A DNA stretch of 64,000 bases from Paraburkholderia haematera (GTDB lineage Bacteria > Pseudomonadota > Gammaproteobacteria > Burkholderiales > Burkholderiaceae): assembly GCF_905220975.1 (NCBI RefSeq), contig NZ_CAJNBK010000028.1:1-64000 (forward strand), read 5' to 3'. This document shows positions 25,339 to 34,729 of the stretch, in pieces (within the stretch, counting starts at the first letter, position 1; every line of letters begins with the position of its first letter). Made by a program: the position numbers and the translations under genes. A model generated the notes under the pieces. That model saw only the letters and a list, made by a program, of their open reading frames with translations, did not search any database and was not told where the DNA came from.

Positions 25339-25383
25339 AGCCCCCGGGCGGACAATCGCGATTGTCCGCCCGGGGGCTTTAGC
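25339..25383 (-). terminator. acs terminator, perfect hairpin
   Basis: A perfect 19-bp stem (AGCCCCCGGGCGGACAATC and its complement) with a GC loop, followed on the minus strand by TTTTTGC. It lies about 90 bp beyond the acs stop. Confidence 0.85.
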
Positions 25384-25469
25384 AGCCGAATCCACGTGGT
25401 CGATACCTGGGTCCGGTCAAGGGCACGTCGTTCGACATGCTCCTGCGACAAACCCAGGCAAACCCAAGC

Positions 25470-27452
25470 TCAGAGCGACTCGCCGAGCTGATCGAGAATC
25501 GCCGGGTTCTCCAGCGTGGACACGTCCTGCGTGATCTCCTCGCCCTTCGCGAGCGAGCGCAACAGGCGGCGCATGATCTTGCCCGAGCGTGTCTTCGGCA
25601 GGTTCTCGCCGAAGCGAATGTCCTTCGGCTTGGCGATCGGACCGATCTCCTTGGCAACCCAGTTGCGCAGTTCGTTGGCGAGCTTCACCGCTTCTTCGCC
25701 TTCAGGACGCGCGCGCTTGAGCACCACGAATGCGCAGACGGCTTCGCCCGTCGTGGCATCGGGACGGCCCACCACGGCCGCTTCAGCCACGATCGGGTTC
25801 GACACCAGCGCCGATTCGATCTCCATCGTGCCGAGGCGGTGGCCGGACACATTGAGCACATCGTCGATGCGGCCCATGATCGTGAAGTAGCCGGTTTCCT
25901 TGTCGCGCACCGCACCGTCGCCAGCGAGATAGAGCCTGCCGCCGAGCTCTTCGGGGAAGTAGCTCTTCTGGTAGCGGTCCGGATCGCCCCATACGTTGCG
26001 CAGCATGGACGGCCACGGACGCTTCACCACCAGAATGCCGCCCTGTCCGTTCGGCACGTCCTGGCCGGTTTCATCGACCACCGCCGCCATGATGCCCGGC
26101 AGCGGCAGCGTGCACGAACCCGGCACCAGCGGTGTGGCGCCCGGCAGCGGCGTGATCATATGGCCGCCGGTTTCGGTTTGCCACCACGTATCGACGATCG
26201 GGCAACGGCCGCCGCCGACGTTCTCGTGATACCACACCCACGCTTCCGGATTGATCGGCTCGCCGACCGTGCCGATGATGCGCAGCGTGGACAGGTCGTA
26301 GCTTTTCGGATGCACTTTCTCGTCCGCTTCGGCGGACTTGATCAGCGAGCGAATCGCCGTGGGCGCGGTATAGAACAGTGTGACCTTGTGTTTGGCGATC
26401 ATGTCCCAGAAGCGGCCGGCGTTCGGATAGGTCGGCACGCCTTCGAACACGACCTGGGTGCCGCCTAGCGTCAACGGACCATAGGTGATGTAGCTGTGAC
26501 CGGTGATCCAGCCAATGTCGGCGGTACACCAGAACACATCAGTGGGCTTCCAGTCGAAAGTCCACTTCAAGGTCTGCGCGGCCCACAGCAGATAGCCGCC
26601 GGTGCTGTGCTGCACGCCCTTCGGCTTGCCGGTCGAACCCGACGTGTAGAGGATGAAAAGCGGATGCTCGGCGCCGACCCACTCGGGCGGGCATTGATCC
26701 GATTCGGCCTGCGCGAGCTCGTGCATCCACAGATCGCGGCTTTCGTTCCATGCGATCTTGCCGCCGGTGCGCTTGTAGACGATCACGCTCTTGACCGCAT
26801 CGCAGCCGCCCATGGCGATGGCTTCGTCGGCGATATTCTTCAGCGGCAAGGCTTTGCCGCCGCGCATCTGTTCGTCGGACGTGACGAGCGCGACGGCGCC
26901 CACATCCACCAGCCGCTCATTGAGCGACTTCGACGAAAAGCCGCCGAACACCACCGAATGCGTGGCGCCGATCCGCGCGCAGGCCTGCATGGCAACGACG
27001 CCTTCGATCGACATCGGCATATAGATCACGACCCGGTCGCCCTTCTTCACGCCGCGTTTTTTCAGCGCGTTCGCAAAGCGCGACACGCGTTGCAGCAGAT
27101 CGTTATAGGTGACGTTGGTGACGGTGCCGTCGTCGGCTTCGAAGATGATCGCAACGCGCTCGCCATTACCGGCTTCGACATGACGGTCGATGCTGTTATA
27201 CGACGCGTTGATCTGCCCGTCTTCGAACCACGTGTAGAACGGTGCCTTCGATTCGTCGAGCACCTTGGTGAAGGGCGTGTTCCAGCTTAGCGTCTCGCGA
27301 GCGAGGCGCCCCCAGAAACCCTCGTAATCGCGCTCCGCTTCGGCGGCAAGCGCCCGGTACGCATCCATACCGGAGATGGCCGCGCCAGCCGCTGCTTCAG
27401 CGGAGGGCGGGAAAACACGGCGTTCGTGAAGAACCGATTCAATCGCAGACAT
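25470..27452 (-). CDS. acs: Acetyl-CoA synthetase
   Basis: A 660-residue AMP-forming acetate-CoA ligase, full family length. The adenylate-binding P-loop LYTSGSTGKPKGVQH, the DTWWQTETGGHMI acetyl-pocket motif, YLAGDGAVRDKETGYF and the C-terminal TRSGKIMRRLLR with the acetylatable catalytic Lys are all visible. It activates acetate for the TCA and glyoxylate cycles. ATG 27452 has AAGGGG upstream; the longer open frame lacks homology. In this genus it usually neighbours the DUF4212/symporter pair, so the 2.5-kb gap filled by the CNF-like gene is likely an insertion. Confidence 0.95.
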   Translation of the reverse strand: MSAIESVLHERRVFPPSAEAAAGAAISGMDAYRALAAEAERDYEGFWGRLARETLSWNTPFTKVLDESKAPFYTWFEDGQINASYNSIDRHVEAGNGERVAIIFEADDGTVTNVTYNDLLQRVSRFANALKKRGVKKGDRVVIYMPMSIEGVVAMQACARIGATHSVVFGGFSSKSLNERLVDVGAVALVTSDEQMRGGKALPLKNIADEAIAMGGCDAVKSVIVYKRTGGKIAWNESRDLWMHELAQAESDQCPPEWVGAEHPLFILYTSGSTGKPKGVQHSTGGYLLWAAQTLKWTFDWKPTDVFWCTADIGWITGHSYITYGPLTLGGTQVVFEGVPTYPNAGRFWDMIAKHKVTLFYTAPTAIRSLIKSAEADEKVHPKSYDLSTLRIIGTVGEPINPEAWVWYHENVGGGRCPIVDTWWQTETGGHMITPLPGATPLVPGSCTLPLPGIMAAVVDETGQDVPNGQGGILVVKRPWPSMLRNVWGDPDRYQKSYFPEELGGRLYLAGDGAVRDKETGYFTIMGRIDDVLNVSGHRLGTMEIESALVSNPIVAEAAVVGRPDATTGEAVCAFVVLKRARPEGEEAVKLANELRNWVAKEIGPIAKPKDIRFGENLPKTRSGKIMRRLLRSLAKGEEITQDVSTLENPAILDQLGESL

Positions 27453-28128
27453 CGACAACCCCTTGGTGAAGATGAAACGTAAAACCTGTGCCGGCACGCC
27501 TATGGCGCGCCACATGATGTCGCGCGCAACAAGGCGGCGCGTGTCTCCTGATTCCTTGACGGTGTGGTCGCTGATGCCGCACGGTGCCATGCGATGCGAC
27601 CCGTTGCCGACATGCTGCCACGATAGATGCCGCAACTTACCTGTCACTTACATCAGGGGGCGCTCGCGCGTCGTTTGCCGAGGCATTCGGGATTGTCATG
27701 TTAGCTGATACGGTCAGGCACTGTCATGGGCGGAGCCGATGCGATCTGCGTTTGGGTCGAGCGCAGGCACGATCGACACCAGGGTTATACCGGAGACGAC
27801 GTTAGATTGTTATCTGGCGATTGGTGTTTACCCACGATTGAATGCTGCTGCGCGAGCGTTTCGTGACGACCCGCCGGTATGTCATACGCGGAGGGGAAAC
27901 CCTGTCCGAAAGCAAACCTTCTCACGCCACGACGTCATAAGCGGAGTCAATCCCACTTCAATGCCGGCCGCAACCCGTCTGGCATGACATGCAAAGCGCG
28001 CAGTCATACAGGATTGACACCCGGCGTTGGACCTGGGGTGTTCCCATCGTCATGCATCACAACCGGTGTTAATCCGCGGACCCGGGTAAAGCGGGTCCGT
28101 CACCTTGCCATGCAAAAGGAGCATTCAT
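27453..28128. other. Long intergenic region between acs and the ART-like effector
   Basis: About 675 bp without a recognisable gene; short frames on both strands look random. It must hold the acs promoter and that of the divergent effector. A hairpin (GCGGACCCG/CGGGTCCGT) lies at about 28077-28101, just before the effector's ribosome binding site. I looked for hrpII/PIP-type TTCG-N16-TTCG boxes and found none that is convincing. Confidence 0.4.
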
Positions 28129-31100
28129 TTGACGACCAGGTCCACTGACAGTACTGCCAGCACCACGTTGACCGAGCCGGGTCGCGACCCGGCCAGCGAC
28201 ACCGCCCCATCTCCCGACACGCCAGCGCCGGTGCAGCGACAGCCGACTCTGCGCGACACGTCATCCGATTCGACTGAGTCCGACGGGGCGCTCCTACGGA
28301 ACCGGTATAGCTCAAGCGGCGGCGACCAGGTGCCGCCTGGCTCGCCGCAACTATCCACGCCTCGCAGCGACGTCACTGCAAGCCGGGGCAGCAGCGCTGT
28401 CGGCGGTGCTGCCCCGGCTTCAACGCCGTCTTCACCGCAGCTGGCCCCGTCGGCTGCATTGGCGAAACCCTCCACGGCTGCACCACCCTCCGCACCCTAC
28501 ACGCGAGCGCTACTATCCGGCGTCACACGCGCCGAGCTTGAGCACCTGCTCGACGCGCACGACACAACGCCGCTACCTAACGGGACACGCCTGTCGAGAA
28601 GCAGCGACCAGGACGAGAAAAATATGGCGCGGCTTGGCACCGCCCTGCAGCAAAACCTCACAGGCTACCCCCCAGAGGTTCAGCTGTTCGAGCAAAGGGT
28701 CAATGACATGCAGGCGCAGCTCGCCACGCTACCTCAGGCTGAACACGAGGCCTACGCGGGTGCCGCAGCGACGCTCGATGTCGCGTTCCGCGACAGCAGG
28801 AACGCCGAAGGTCGGCAACGTGCCGACGAACAACTGTCGCAACTGGGCAGTGCGCTGCTCGCACGCGCCACCATCATGGACAACGATCCGGTCGGCCGGG
28901 CGTTGAGCGTCTTCAACCGGCCGGTCGGCGGCGGCTACTTGACGGGATTGGCGGACCAGCAGCAACTCGGCGCACTGGGGCGCCTGCGCCAAGGGTTCGT
29001 CACTGCCGCGACGCCAGCTGCACGTGAGCACTATTTCACGCAGGCCACAGAGCTAAAGGACACTCTGCAACACAGAATCGCCACGGCGATCGACCAGCAT
29101 ACGACGCAGGAAGCCGGTAAATGGGGCGAGGCGAAGGCGGAAGTTGACCGGATCCTCCACGAAGCCGACGCGCTTACCGACGCTCCTGGCAAGCGCTACG
29201 AGTTGATCGGCAGTCAGTTGTATAGCACCAATCCCGGCACCGGCCGCGACGACCTGGCCGACCGCCGGCTGCTCGCTTTCACGCAGCGAATGCGCGACGA
29301 TCCCACGCTGCACGACAAGCTCGTCAATTGGTCAGTCGACGCGGGACGAAAACTCAACACCTATGACGTCGACGCTCAGAAAAACTATCCGGACATCCTG
29401 AATAACCTGCCACCGGCCGGCCCCGACTATGTCCGCGATCTGGCGGACCAGTACAACGCCGTGCTGCACGACACGTCGTACAAAAACGAGTCGATCACGC
29501 CGCATGCCCGTGCGGAAAAGCTGGCTGAGCAAGTCTTCGAAGGTACCGCTCGTTTCCTGCTGGGCATGACGCCGTTCGCGCCGCTCACGGCAGCGTTCGA
29601 TGCGCACTCGGCGTTGTCGGAAAACACGCGGCTAGGCATCGACCTCGCGTCCGGTCTGGTCGGGCTCGTCGCGGGCGAAGGTGCGACTGCTTTCACCGAA
29701 CGGCTTGCCGCGAAGAGCGCCACCGCCGTTGTCAAAGCGGGTTCCGAAGGGCATTCTCCTGGCGAAGCGATTTCCGAAGCGCATTTACCCGCGCGGGCGA
29801 TCGAGACGGGCGACGATAAGATCGCCATCCACAATGCGCCGTCCGTGCAGCCTGGCAAGACCGGCGCGGCCGGCGTGCAAAGCACGCCGCCGGCGGGCGA
29901 TACTGCAGCGCAAGGCCTGCGTGTGGACGAGGCCGTCGCCGAGGCATCGCAGCGCATTAACGGCGAGAAGTCAGGCTTACCCGACGACTACGCCGTGCAG
30001 ACCGCGCCCGATACACTGAAACAGGCCCCTGGCCAGCAAGGCGTGCTCACGGACGGCAACGGGCAGCGCTATATCCCCAATAGCGGGAAGATCTACCCCG
30101 CCCGCTTCGACCGCGACAACGGCACCTGGCGCGTGTATCAGCCCAATAACGCGTACCGGCCTCAATATCCAGTCAGGCTAGACGCCCAAGGCGACTGGAA
30201 GGTCCACTCCGATGTGGGGCTCAAGGGCGGCATGAACCCGAACGATTCGCCGCCCCCGGGACTTCAGCAAGCGCGGCCGTTCGGGGAAAACTATCGGGTC
30301 TCGACCGCGACCGGCGCCGCCCCCTCCGCCGATATGCTGCGAACGCTCAATCCAGAGTCATGGCACTCCGATGCGAACCACTGGCTCGAAAACCAGGTGT
30401 TCAGCAGACGATACCAAACCGCGTTCGACCGTCTTCCCGATGAGCAGCAACAAGCCCTCAGAAGCTGGACGTATGTGGATACCAGCGATACATACTCGAC
30501 GGGCTCCGGCTACGATGACGACGTCAACTACGAACTCAACCAGCAACTGCGCGATCGCACCCACGAAAGCGGCACCGCCGCGCGCGCCAAGGTGTTGCAA
30601 ACTGCTCTGGGTGGTCTGCCGAGGCCCGGCGGCGAGAGTCGCCTGATTCGCATCGGGGAGGTCCCCGCCGACTATGCAAGCAAGCTTGCGGCAGGCGACT
30701 ACGTGACCAACTCGCCAGCGTTCATGTCCGCAGCCAGCGACAGCGAATACGCACAAACAACCCTGAGGGACGGCGAGTTTGGGGATGCCCCCGGGAGTGC
30801 GTTCGCGCTTTACGACATCCAGTCGAAGTCGGCAACGCCCTTTGTTCATCGCGTCACCACGTTGGCCCTCGGCGAGAACGAATGGCTATTCCGACCCAAC
30901 ACCCTATTCCGAGTCGACGAAATGGCGACGGCGACGTCTCAAGACGGAAGTACCACTCCCCGTATCGGTTTGCGTCTAAGCGAGGTGCCAATCGAATCGC
31001 CCACCTTCGCGAAGAACATTTACACAGGCGAGCAGGAACTAGTCTATCCGCAGGGAACGACACCGGTCTATGCGCCGCTCCAGGCGACCCGAACGCCACC

Positions 31101-31185
31101 GGTCAAGCCATCGCCGCCCACCCCTAACCAGCCACCGCCACCTGCGCATGGCGATCCCAACCAGCCGGGACCGTTCATGGCGTGA
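28129..31185 (+). CDS. ADP-ribosyltransferase-like protein, candidate type III effector
   Basis: A 1018-residue protein. TTG at 28129 is chosen because AAAAGGAG lies eight bases upstream; ATG 28105 lacks such a site. The first 130 residues are Ser/Thr/Pro-rich and disordered, as in secreted effectors. The C-terminal domain has the layout of R-S-E ADP-ribosyltransferases: Arg in SRLIRIGEVP (Arg841), TNSPAFMSAASDSEY, and ENEWLFRPNTLFRV with an E-x-E pair at 916/918. A middle segment with PARFDRDNGTWRVYQ recurs in large Pseudomonas and Burkholderia toxins. No signal peptide. It lies on the plus strand beside the secretion genes. Confidence 0.7.
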   Translation: MTTRSTDSTASTTLTEPGRDPASDTAPSPDTPAPVQRQPTLRDTSSDSTESDGALLRNRYSSSGGDQVPPGSPQLSTPRSDVTASRGSSAVGGAAPASTPSSPQLAPSAALAKPSTAAPPSAPYTRALLSGVTRAELEHLLDAHDTTPLPNGTRLSRSSDQDEKNMARLGTALQQNLTGYPPEVQLFEQRVNDMQAQLATLPQAEHEAYAGAAATLDVAFRDSRNAEGRQRADEQLSQLGSALLARATIMDNDPVGRALSVFNRPVGGGYLTGLADQQQLGALGRLRQGFVTAATPAAREHYFTQATELKDTLQHRIATAIDQHTTQEAGKWGEAKAEVDRILHEADALTDAPGKRYELIGSQLYSTNPGTGRDDLADRRLLAFTQRMRDDPTLHDKLVNWSVDAGRKLNTYDVDAQKNYPDILNNLPPAGPDYVRDLADQYNAVLHDTSYKNESITPHARAEKLAEQVFEGTARFLLGMTPFAPLTAAFDAHSALSENTRLGIDLASGLVGLVAGEGATAFTERLAAKSATAVVKAGSEGHSPGEAISEAHLPARAIETGDDKIAIHNAPSVQPGKTGAAGVQSTPPAGDTAAQGLRVDEAVAEASQRINGEKSGLPDDYAVQTAPDTLKQAPGQQGVLTDGNGQRYIPNSGKIYPARFDRDNGTWRVYQPNNAYRPQYPVRLDAQGDWKVHSDVGLKGGMNPNDSPPPGLQQARPFGENYRVSTATGAAPSADMLRTLNPESWHSDANHWLENQVFSRRYQTAFDRLPDEQQQALRSWTYVDTSDTYSTGSGYDDDVNYELNQQLRDRTHESGTAARAKVLQTALGGLPRPGGESRLIRIGEVPADYASKLAAGDYVTNSPAFMSAASDSEYAQTTLRDGEFGDAPGSAFALYDIQSKSATPFVHRVTTLALGENEWLFRPNTLFRVDEMATATSQDGSTTPRIGLRLSEVPIESPTFAKNIYTGEQELVYPQGTTPVYAPLQATRTPPVKPSPPTPNQPPPPAHGDPNQPGPFMA

Positions 31186-31398
31186 CATCAACGCGATCAC
31201 GACGCCCCACCGCAAGGAGGGCACCCGTCGCATGTGCAACCAACCAATCCGCCGGACGGTGTGCAGTTCTATATATAAGTATGGCCTGCCGCCGCGGCTT
31301 CGCACCTACTATTCATACGCGGGACCCACCTCGTACCGTCGGCCACGCGGTTCCGGCCGCACAGCCCAGGCCGGCTCTTTTACTTCAGGAATATCGAC

Positions 31399-32517
31399 AT
31401 GCAAGCAGCAACGCAATTCAACTCTCCACAAATCAGCAATCCTTATCTCTCGTTTCAGGGCAACCTGAACACCCTGTTTGGCGGCGGCGCACAGTCACAG
31501 CTTTCGCGCGGCGCCGGGTCCAATAACAGTTCCAGTTCGTCCAGCCAGATGTCGAATATGCTGAGCGGCTTCTCCAAGGCGTCGTTCTCAGTCTTCAGCC
31601 AGACCACGGGAAACGGCCAAAGCAGCACCTACTTCGCACAGGGAAGCATCACCAGTCGCGGGCCGGCCGCGAACCAGCAGCCGGCAAATTCCGGGCGCAA
31701 TGACGATCGTGGCGGCAACAGCAGTTCAACCGGCGGCAAGAACTCCACGCCCTCGCGCAACGATTACGGCGGCAATAACCCCACGCCCCCGCGCAATGAC
31801 TGCGGCGGCAAAAACCCCACACCCTCGCGCAACGACTGCGGCGGCAAGAACCCCACACCCTCGCGCAACGACTGCGGCGGCAATAGCCCCACGCCCCCGC
31901 GCAACGATTGCGGCGACAAAAACCCCACGCCCCCGCGCAACGACTGCGGCGGCAAAAACCCCACGCCCTCGCGCAACGACTGCGGCAAGGACTCGGGCAG
32001 GAGCAACCAGACGCAGTGGAGCAACACCGCGGTTTGCGACAACAAGTCGAGTATCGATCTGGGCAACTACAAGCTCGATTTCAACAAGGCCGATTCGTCG
32101 ATGATCATGACCAACGCCAAAACCGGCGATACAACGAAAATCTGGGGGGATCCGCATCTCACACAGCACGCCAACGGCGCCAACTCATCGACTGCGATGT
32201 TCAACGGCCCGATGACGTTCATGCTGCCTGACGACACCAAGGTCACCGTCGGCACCCAGCCGGCCGCGAACAACAAGTCTGTCTCGTTCGCGGACCAGGT
32301 GACGATCACCCACGGCAATCAGGCCTACCAGGTCACGGGGCTGAGCGAGCAGAACAAGGCGGGCCTCAACGTGCAGAAGAGCAACAACGGCCGCGCGTTA
32401 GACGCCGCCGTGCCGGACGGCTACACCGTCCTGGCCGCTCGCAACGGCAGTGGCTGGATCGATCCGACCACCGGCAAGGAGCCAACTGCTGACAACATCA
32501 GGAATGCCAATAAATAA
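31399..32517 (+). CDS. DUF1521 metal-induced self-cleaving effector (NopE-like)
   Basis: A 372-residue protein. The C-terminal DUF1521 domain (about residues 215-365) contains KIWGDPHLTQHANG, the motif around the Asp-Pro bond that NopE1 of Bradyrhizobium cleaves when calcium is added (MIIC domain). The N-terminus is Ser/Gln/Asn-rich, as in secreted proteins. Residues 112-195 are seven tandem 12-residue repeats with consensus GGKNPTPSRNDC, five of which end in Cys and supply Asp. ATG 31399 starts MQAATQFNSPQ. DUF1521 proteins travel through type III systems; here the gene is next to one. Confidence 0.85.
   Translation: MQAATQFNSPQISNPYLSFQGNLNTLFGGGAQSQLSRGAGSNNSSSSSSQMSNMLSGFSKASFSVFSQTTGNGQSSTYFAQGSITSRGPAANQQPANSGRNDDRGGNSSSTGGKNSTPSRNDYGGNNPTPPRNDCGGKNPTPSRNDCGGKNPTPSRNDCGGNSPTPPRNDCGDKNPTPPRNDCGGKNPTPSRNDCGKDSGRSNQTQWSNTAVCDNKSSIDLGNYKLDFNKADSSMIMTNAKTGDTTKIWGDPHLTQHANGANSSTAMFNGPMTFMLPDDTKVTVGTQPAANNKSVSFADQVTITHGNQAYQVTGLSEQNKAGLNVQKSNNGRALDAAVPDGYTVLAARNGSGWIDPTTGKEPTADNIRNANK
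31732..31983 (+). repeat. Seven 36-bp tandem repeats inside the DUF1521 gene
   Basis: Units start at 31732, 31768, 31804, 31840, 31876, 31912 and 31948. Most changes among them are in the second and third codons or at Ser/Pro position eight. Such an in-frame array can gain or lose 12-residue units. Confidence 0.95.
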
Positions 32518-32960
32518 GCGCATCGCACGATGATGGGGTAACCGCATCAGTCAGTGCTCCAAAAGGATGCCGCACGCACACTCGCCGAATGGGTGCGGCA
32601 TCCAATCTCCTCCATGAACTCACCTGGGCTCGTCTGGGCCGCCAATCCGCATCAAGCCGCATCAATCCGCGTTGTCCACCAGCGGCCAGCTTCATGGTCG
32701 TGACAGGCAACCCGCCACGCCGTCTTGGAACCCGCATAGGCACACTGCTTTCCGCGCGTGAACCGTATAGTTCGGTTCCACCAGGATCGGACGGCGAATA
32801 AATGGCGGGCTGTTGATTCGAATGGGCAGAGAGACTGTCAGTGTTTGATTTTTGAATCGCCGCCCACTCCATTATTATTTGCCGGGCCACTGGTCTGCTG
32901 AGCTACATTCGCACCGCTTGACGATGCGTTTGAATCGTCACTGGAAAACTAAGCCTGGCT
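32518..32960. other. Convergent intergenic region
   Basis: About 440 bp between the DUF1521 gene and the last gene of the secretion operon, which converge here. The frames present on both strands are short and do not resemble any family. No terminator with a clear T-run is visible. I see no gene. Confidence 0.4.
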
Positions 32961-33389
32961 TTAGCGTTCGTCACGGTCGCCGCACGCCACGCGCGCGACG
33001 GCCGCTCTCCATCGGTACTTTGCGTCGTCATGCCGGACCCGCTCGACATTCCAGTCCCGCAGCGCTTCTCCCGCTTCGTGGCGCGCCGCCGCGTGCGCGT
33101 GCTGCGCGTCGCTCAGTTGCCGCTGCAGCATGGGCATCTGTGCGTCGTGGGCACGGAGCGTCGCATGCCACTGGCCGCCGGCCCTCTGATCGCGCCGGCA
33201 GAACGCAAGCACGCGCTGCCGCTGCGCTGCGTGCCGTTCCAGCGCGGCGACCTGTTCACCCACCGCAGCGGCCGCCCGCCGCTCACGCCGGCGCGCGTCG
33301 GCCAGCGCGCGAAGCCTGCGGCGCACCCGCAAACCGCGCACCCTCGTGAGCCGCCGCCAAAGATCCGCCTCCTGCGCCGCGCCGCGCAT
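32961..33389 (-). CDS. sctO: Type III secretion stalk protein SctO (HrpB7-like)
   Basis: A 142-residue, Arg/Ala-rich, almost wholly helical protein predicted to form a coiled coil, as expected for the stalk that links the ATPase to the export gate. ATG 33389 overlaps the sctN stop codon (TGATG), so the longer open frame is not used. Sequence in this family is poorly conserved, so the call depends on position (directly after sctN), size and coiled-coil character. Last gene of the operon. Confidence 0.65.
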   Translation of the reverse strand: MRGAAQEADLWRRLTRVRGLRVRRRLRALADARRRERRAAAAVGEQVAALERHAAQRQRVLAFCRRDQRAGGQWHATLRAHDAQMPMLQRQLSDAQHAHAAARHEAGEALRDWNVERVRHDDAKYRWRAAVARVACGDRDER

Positions 33390-34729
33390 CACATCGGGGG
33401 GGCGCCGGCGCACAAGCCGTGCAGCTGCGCGCGCGTTTCGGACCACGAACTGCAGCGGTCGTACGGCTGACACAGAAAGCGCTGGATGTCCGGGCGCAGG
33501 TCGATCGCCCGGTCCGTCTCGAGATCGTTACCCCGCTCGTATTCGCCGATCTGCAACAGCATCTCAACCTCCTCATAACGCGCCAGCCAGTCGCGCACGC
33601 GGTTCGCATCGGCGCGCTGCGCCGCATCCGCCACGCGATTCATCAGGCGGCTGCGGCTGCGCAGAATGTCGATCGCCGGATAATGCCCAGCCGCGCCCAG
33701 TTTCGACGACAACTGGATGTGCCCGTCCAGCAGCGAACGCGCCTCTTCCGCGACCGGGTCGGACAGATCGGCCTCGTCGGCGAGCACGGTATAGAAAGCG
33801 GTGATGCTGCCCTGCGCCGTCACGCCGGCCGATTCGATCAGCCGTGGCAACTGCGCGAACACGCTCGGCGGAAAGCCACCGCGCAACGGCGGCTCGCCGA
33901 CCGCCAGGCCGAGCTCGCGCAACGCCCGCGCATAGCGCGTCAGCGAATCGAACAACAACAGCACATTGCGTCCAGTCGCTCGCAAGCCCGCCGCGACTTT
34001 GGCCGCGAGTTCCGCCGCCTTGATCCGCTCCGCGGCGGGACGGTCGGACGTCGCGGCAATCACGATCGTCGACGCGCGCCGGTGTTCAAGATGGTCGTGA
34101 ATGAATTCCGCCACCTCCCGGCCCCGCTCGCCGATCAGGGCCACCACCACCGCATCGGTCGATGCGCCGTTCGCGATCATGCCCATGATCGTGCTCTTGC
34201 CGCCCCCCGCTGGCGCGAAGATGCCCGTGCGCTGACCTACGCCGCAGGTGAGCAGGCCGTCGATGGCGCGCACCCCGGTGGCAAACGGTGTGGCGATGAC
34301 CGGCCGTTCGAGCGGATTGAGCGTCGCCCCGGCATCGGCGTGCGCCACCGCACCGGCCGCGAGCGGCTGGGGCGCAGGACCGCCGTCGAGCGGGTTGCCG
34401 AGACCGTCGATCACCCGTCCGAGCAGGCCCGCCGCGTCGAAGGTGCCCCACGCTGAGCCGCAGCCTTGCACCTCGGTAATATCGGAGAGGCCCGTCAATC
34501 CGGCGAGCGGCATGACGAGTGCGCCATCGTGCGCAAAGCCGACCACTTCGCCGTATTGCACCTCGAACGTATCCGGGCGCACCAGCCGCACCTTCTCGCC
34601 GATGCGCAGCGACACCCCCACCACCCGCGCAACCACGCCGCGCGCTTCGACTACCCGGCCGCGCAACGCCGGCGCAGAGGTCAACACCGGTACGCTATTT
34701 CCGGACAATTGCGTCATGTTCCTGCTCAT
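33389..34729 (-). CDS. sctN: Type III secretion ATPase SctN
   Basis: A 446-residue ATPase of the FliI/YscN type. Walker A lies in FAPAGGGKSTIMG, Walker B in NVLLLFDSLTRYARA, and the family box GEPPLRGGFPPSVFAQLPRL follows. It docks below the export gate and separates effectors from chaperones. Its start overlaps the sctV stop (ATGA). A C-terminal extension has a Cys-containing tail (CQPYDRCSSWSETR) typical for Hrp-class members. Confidence 0.95.
   Translation of the reverse strand: MSRNMTQLSGNSVPVLTSAPALRGRVVEARGVVARVVGVSLRIGEKVRLVRPDTFEVQYGEVVGFAHDGALVMPLAGLTGLSDITEVQGCGSAWGTFDAAGLLGRVIDGLGNPLDGGPAPQPLAAGAVAHADAGATLNPLERPVIATPFATGVRAIDGLLTCGVGQRTGIFAPAGGGKSTIMGMIANGASTDAVVVALIGERGREVAEFIHDHLEHRRASTIVIAATSDRPAAERIKAAELAAKVAAGLRATGRNVLLLFDSLTRYARALRELGLAVGEPPLRGGFPPSVFAQLPRLIESAGVTAQGSITAFYTVLADEADLSDPVAEEARSLLDGHIQLSSKLGAAGHYPAIDILRSRSRLMNRVADAAQRADANRVRDWLARYEEVEMLLQIGEYERGNDLETDRAIDLRPDIQRFLCQPYDRCSSWSETRAQLHGLCAGAPPM

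Noticed and set aside
27453..31398. hrpII/PIP-box promoters before effector genes
   Set aside because: Only partial matches to TTCG-N16-TTCG were seen, such as a TTCGC followed by an imperfect half 15 bases later near 31304.
31732..31983. CRISPR-like array
   Set aside because: The repeats are in frame with the DUF1521 gene and encode a regular 12-residue unit.
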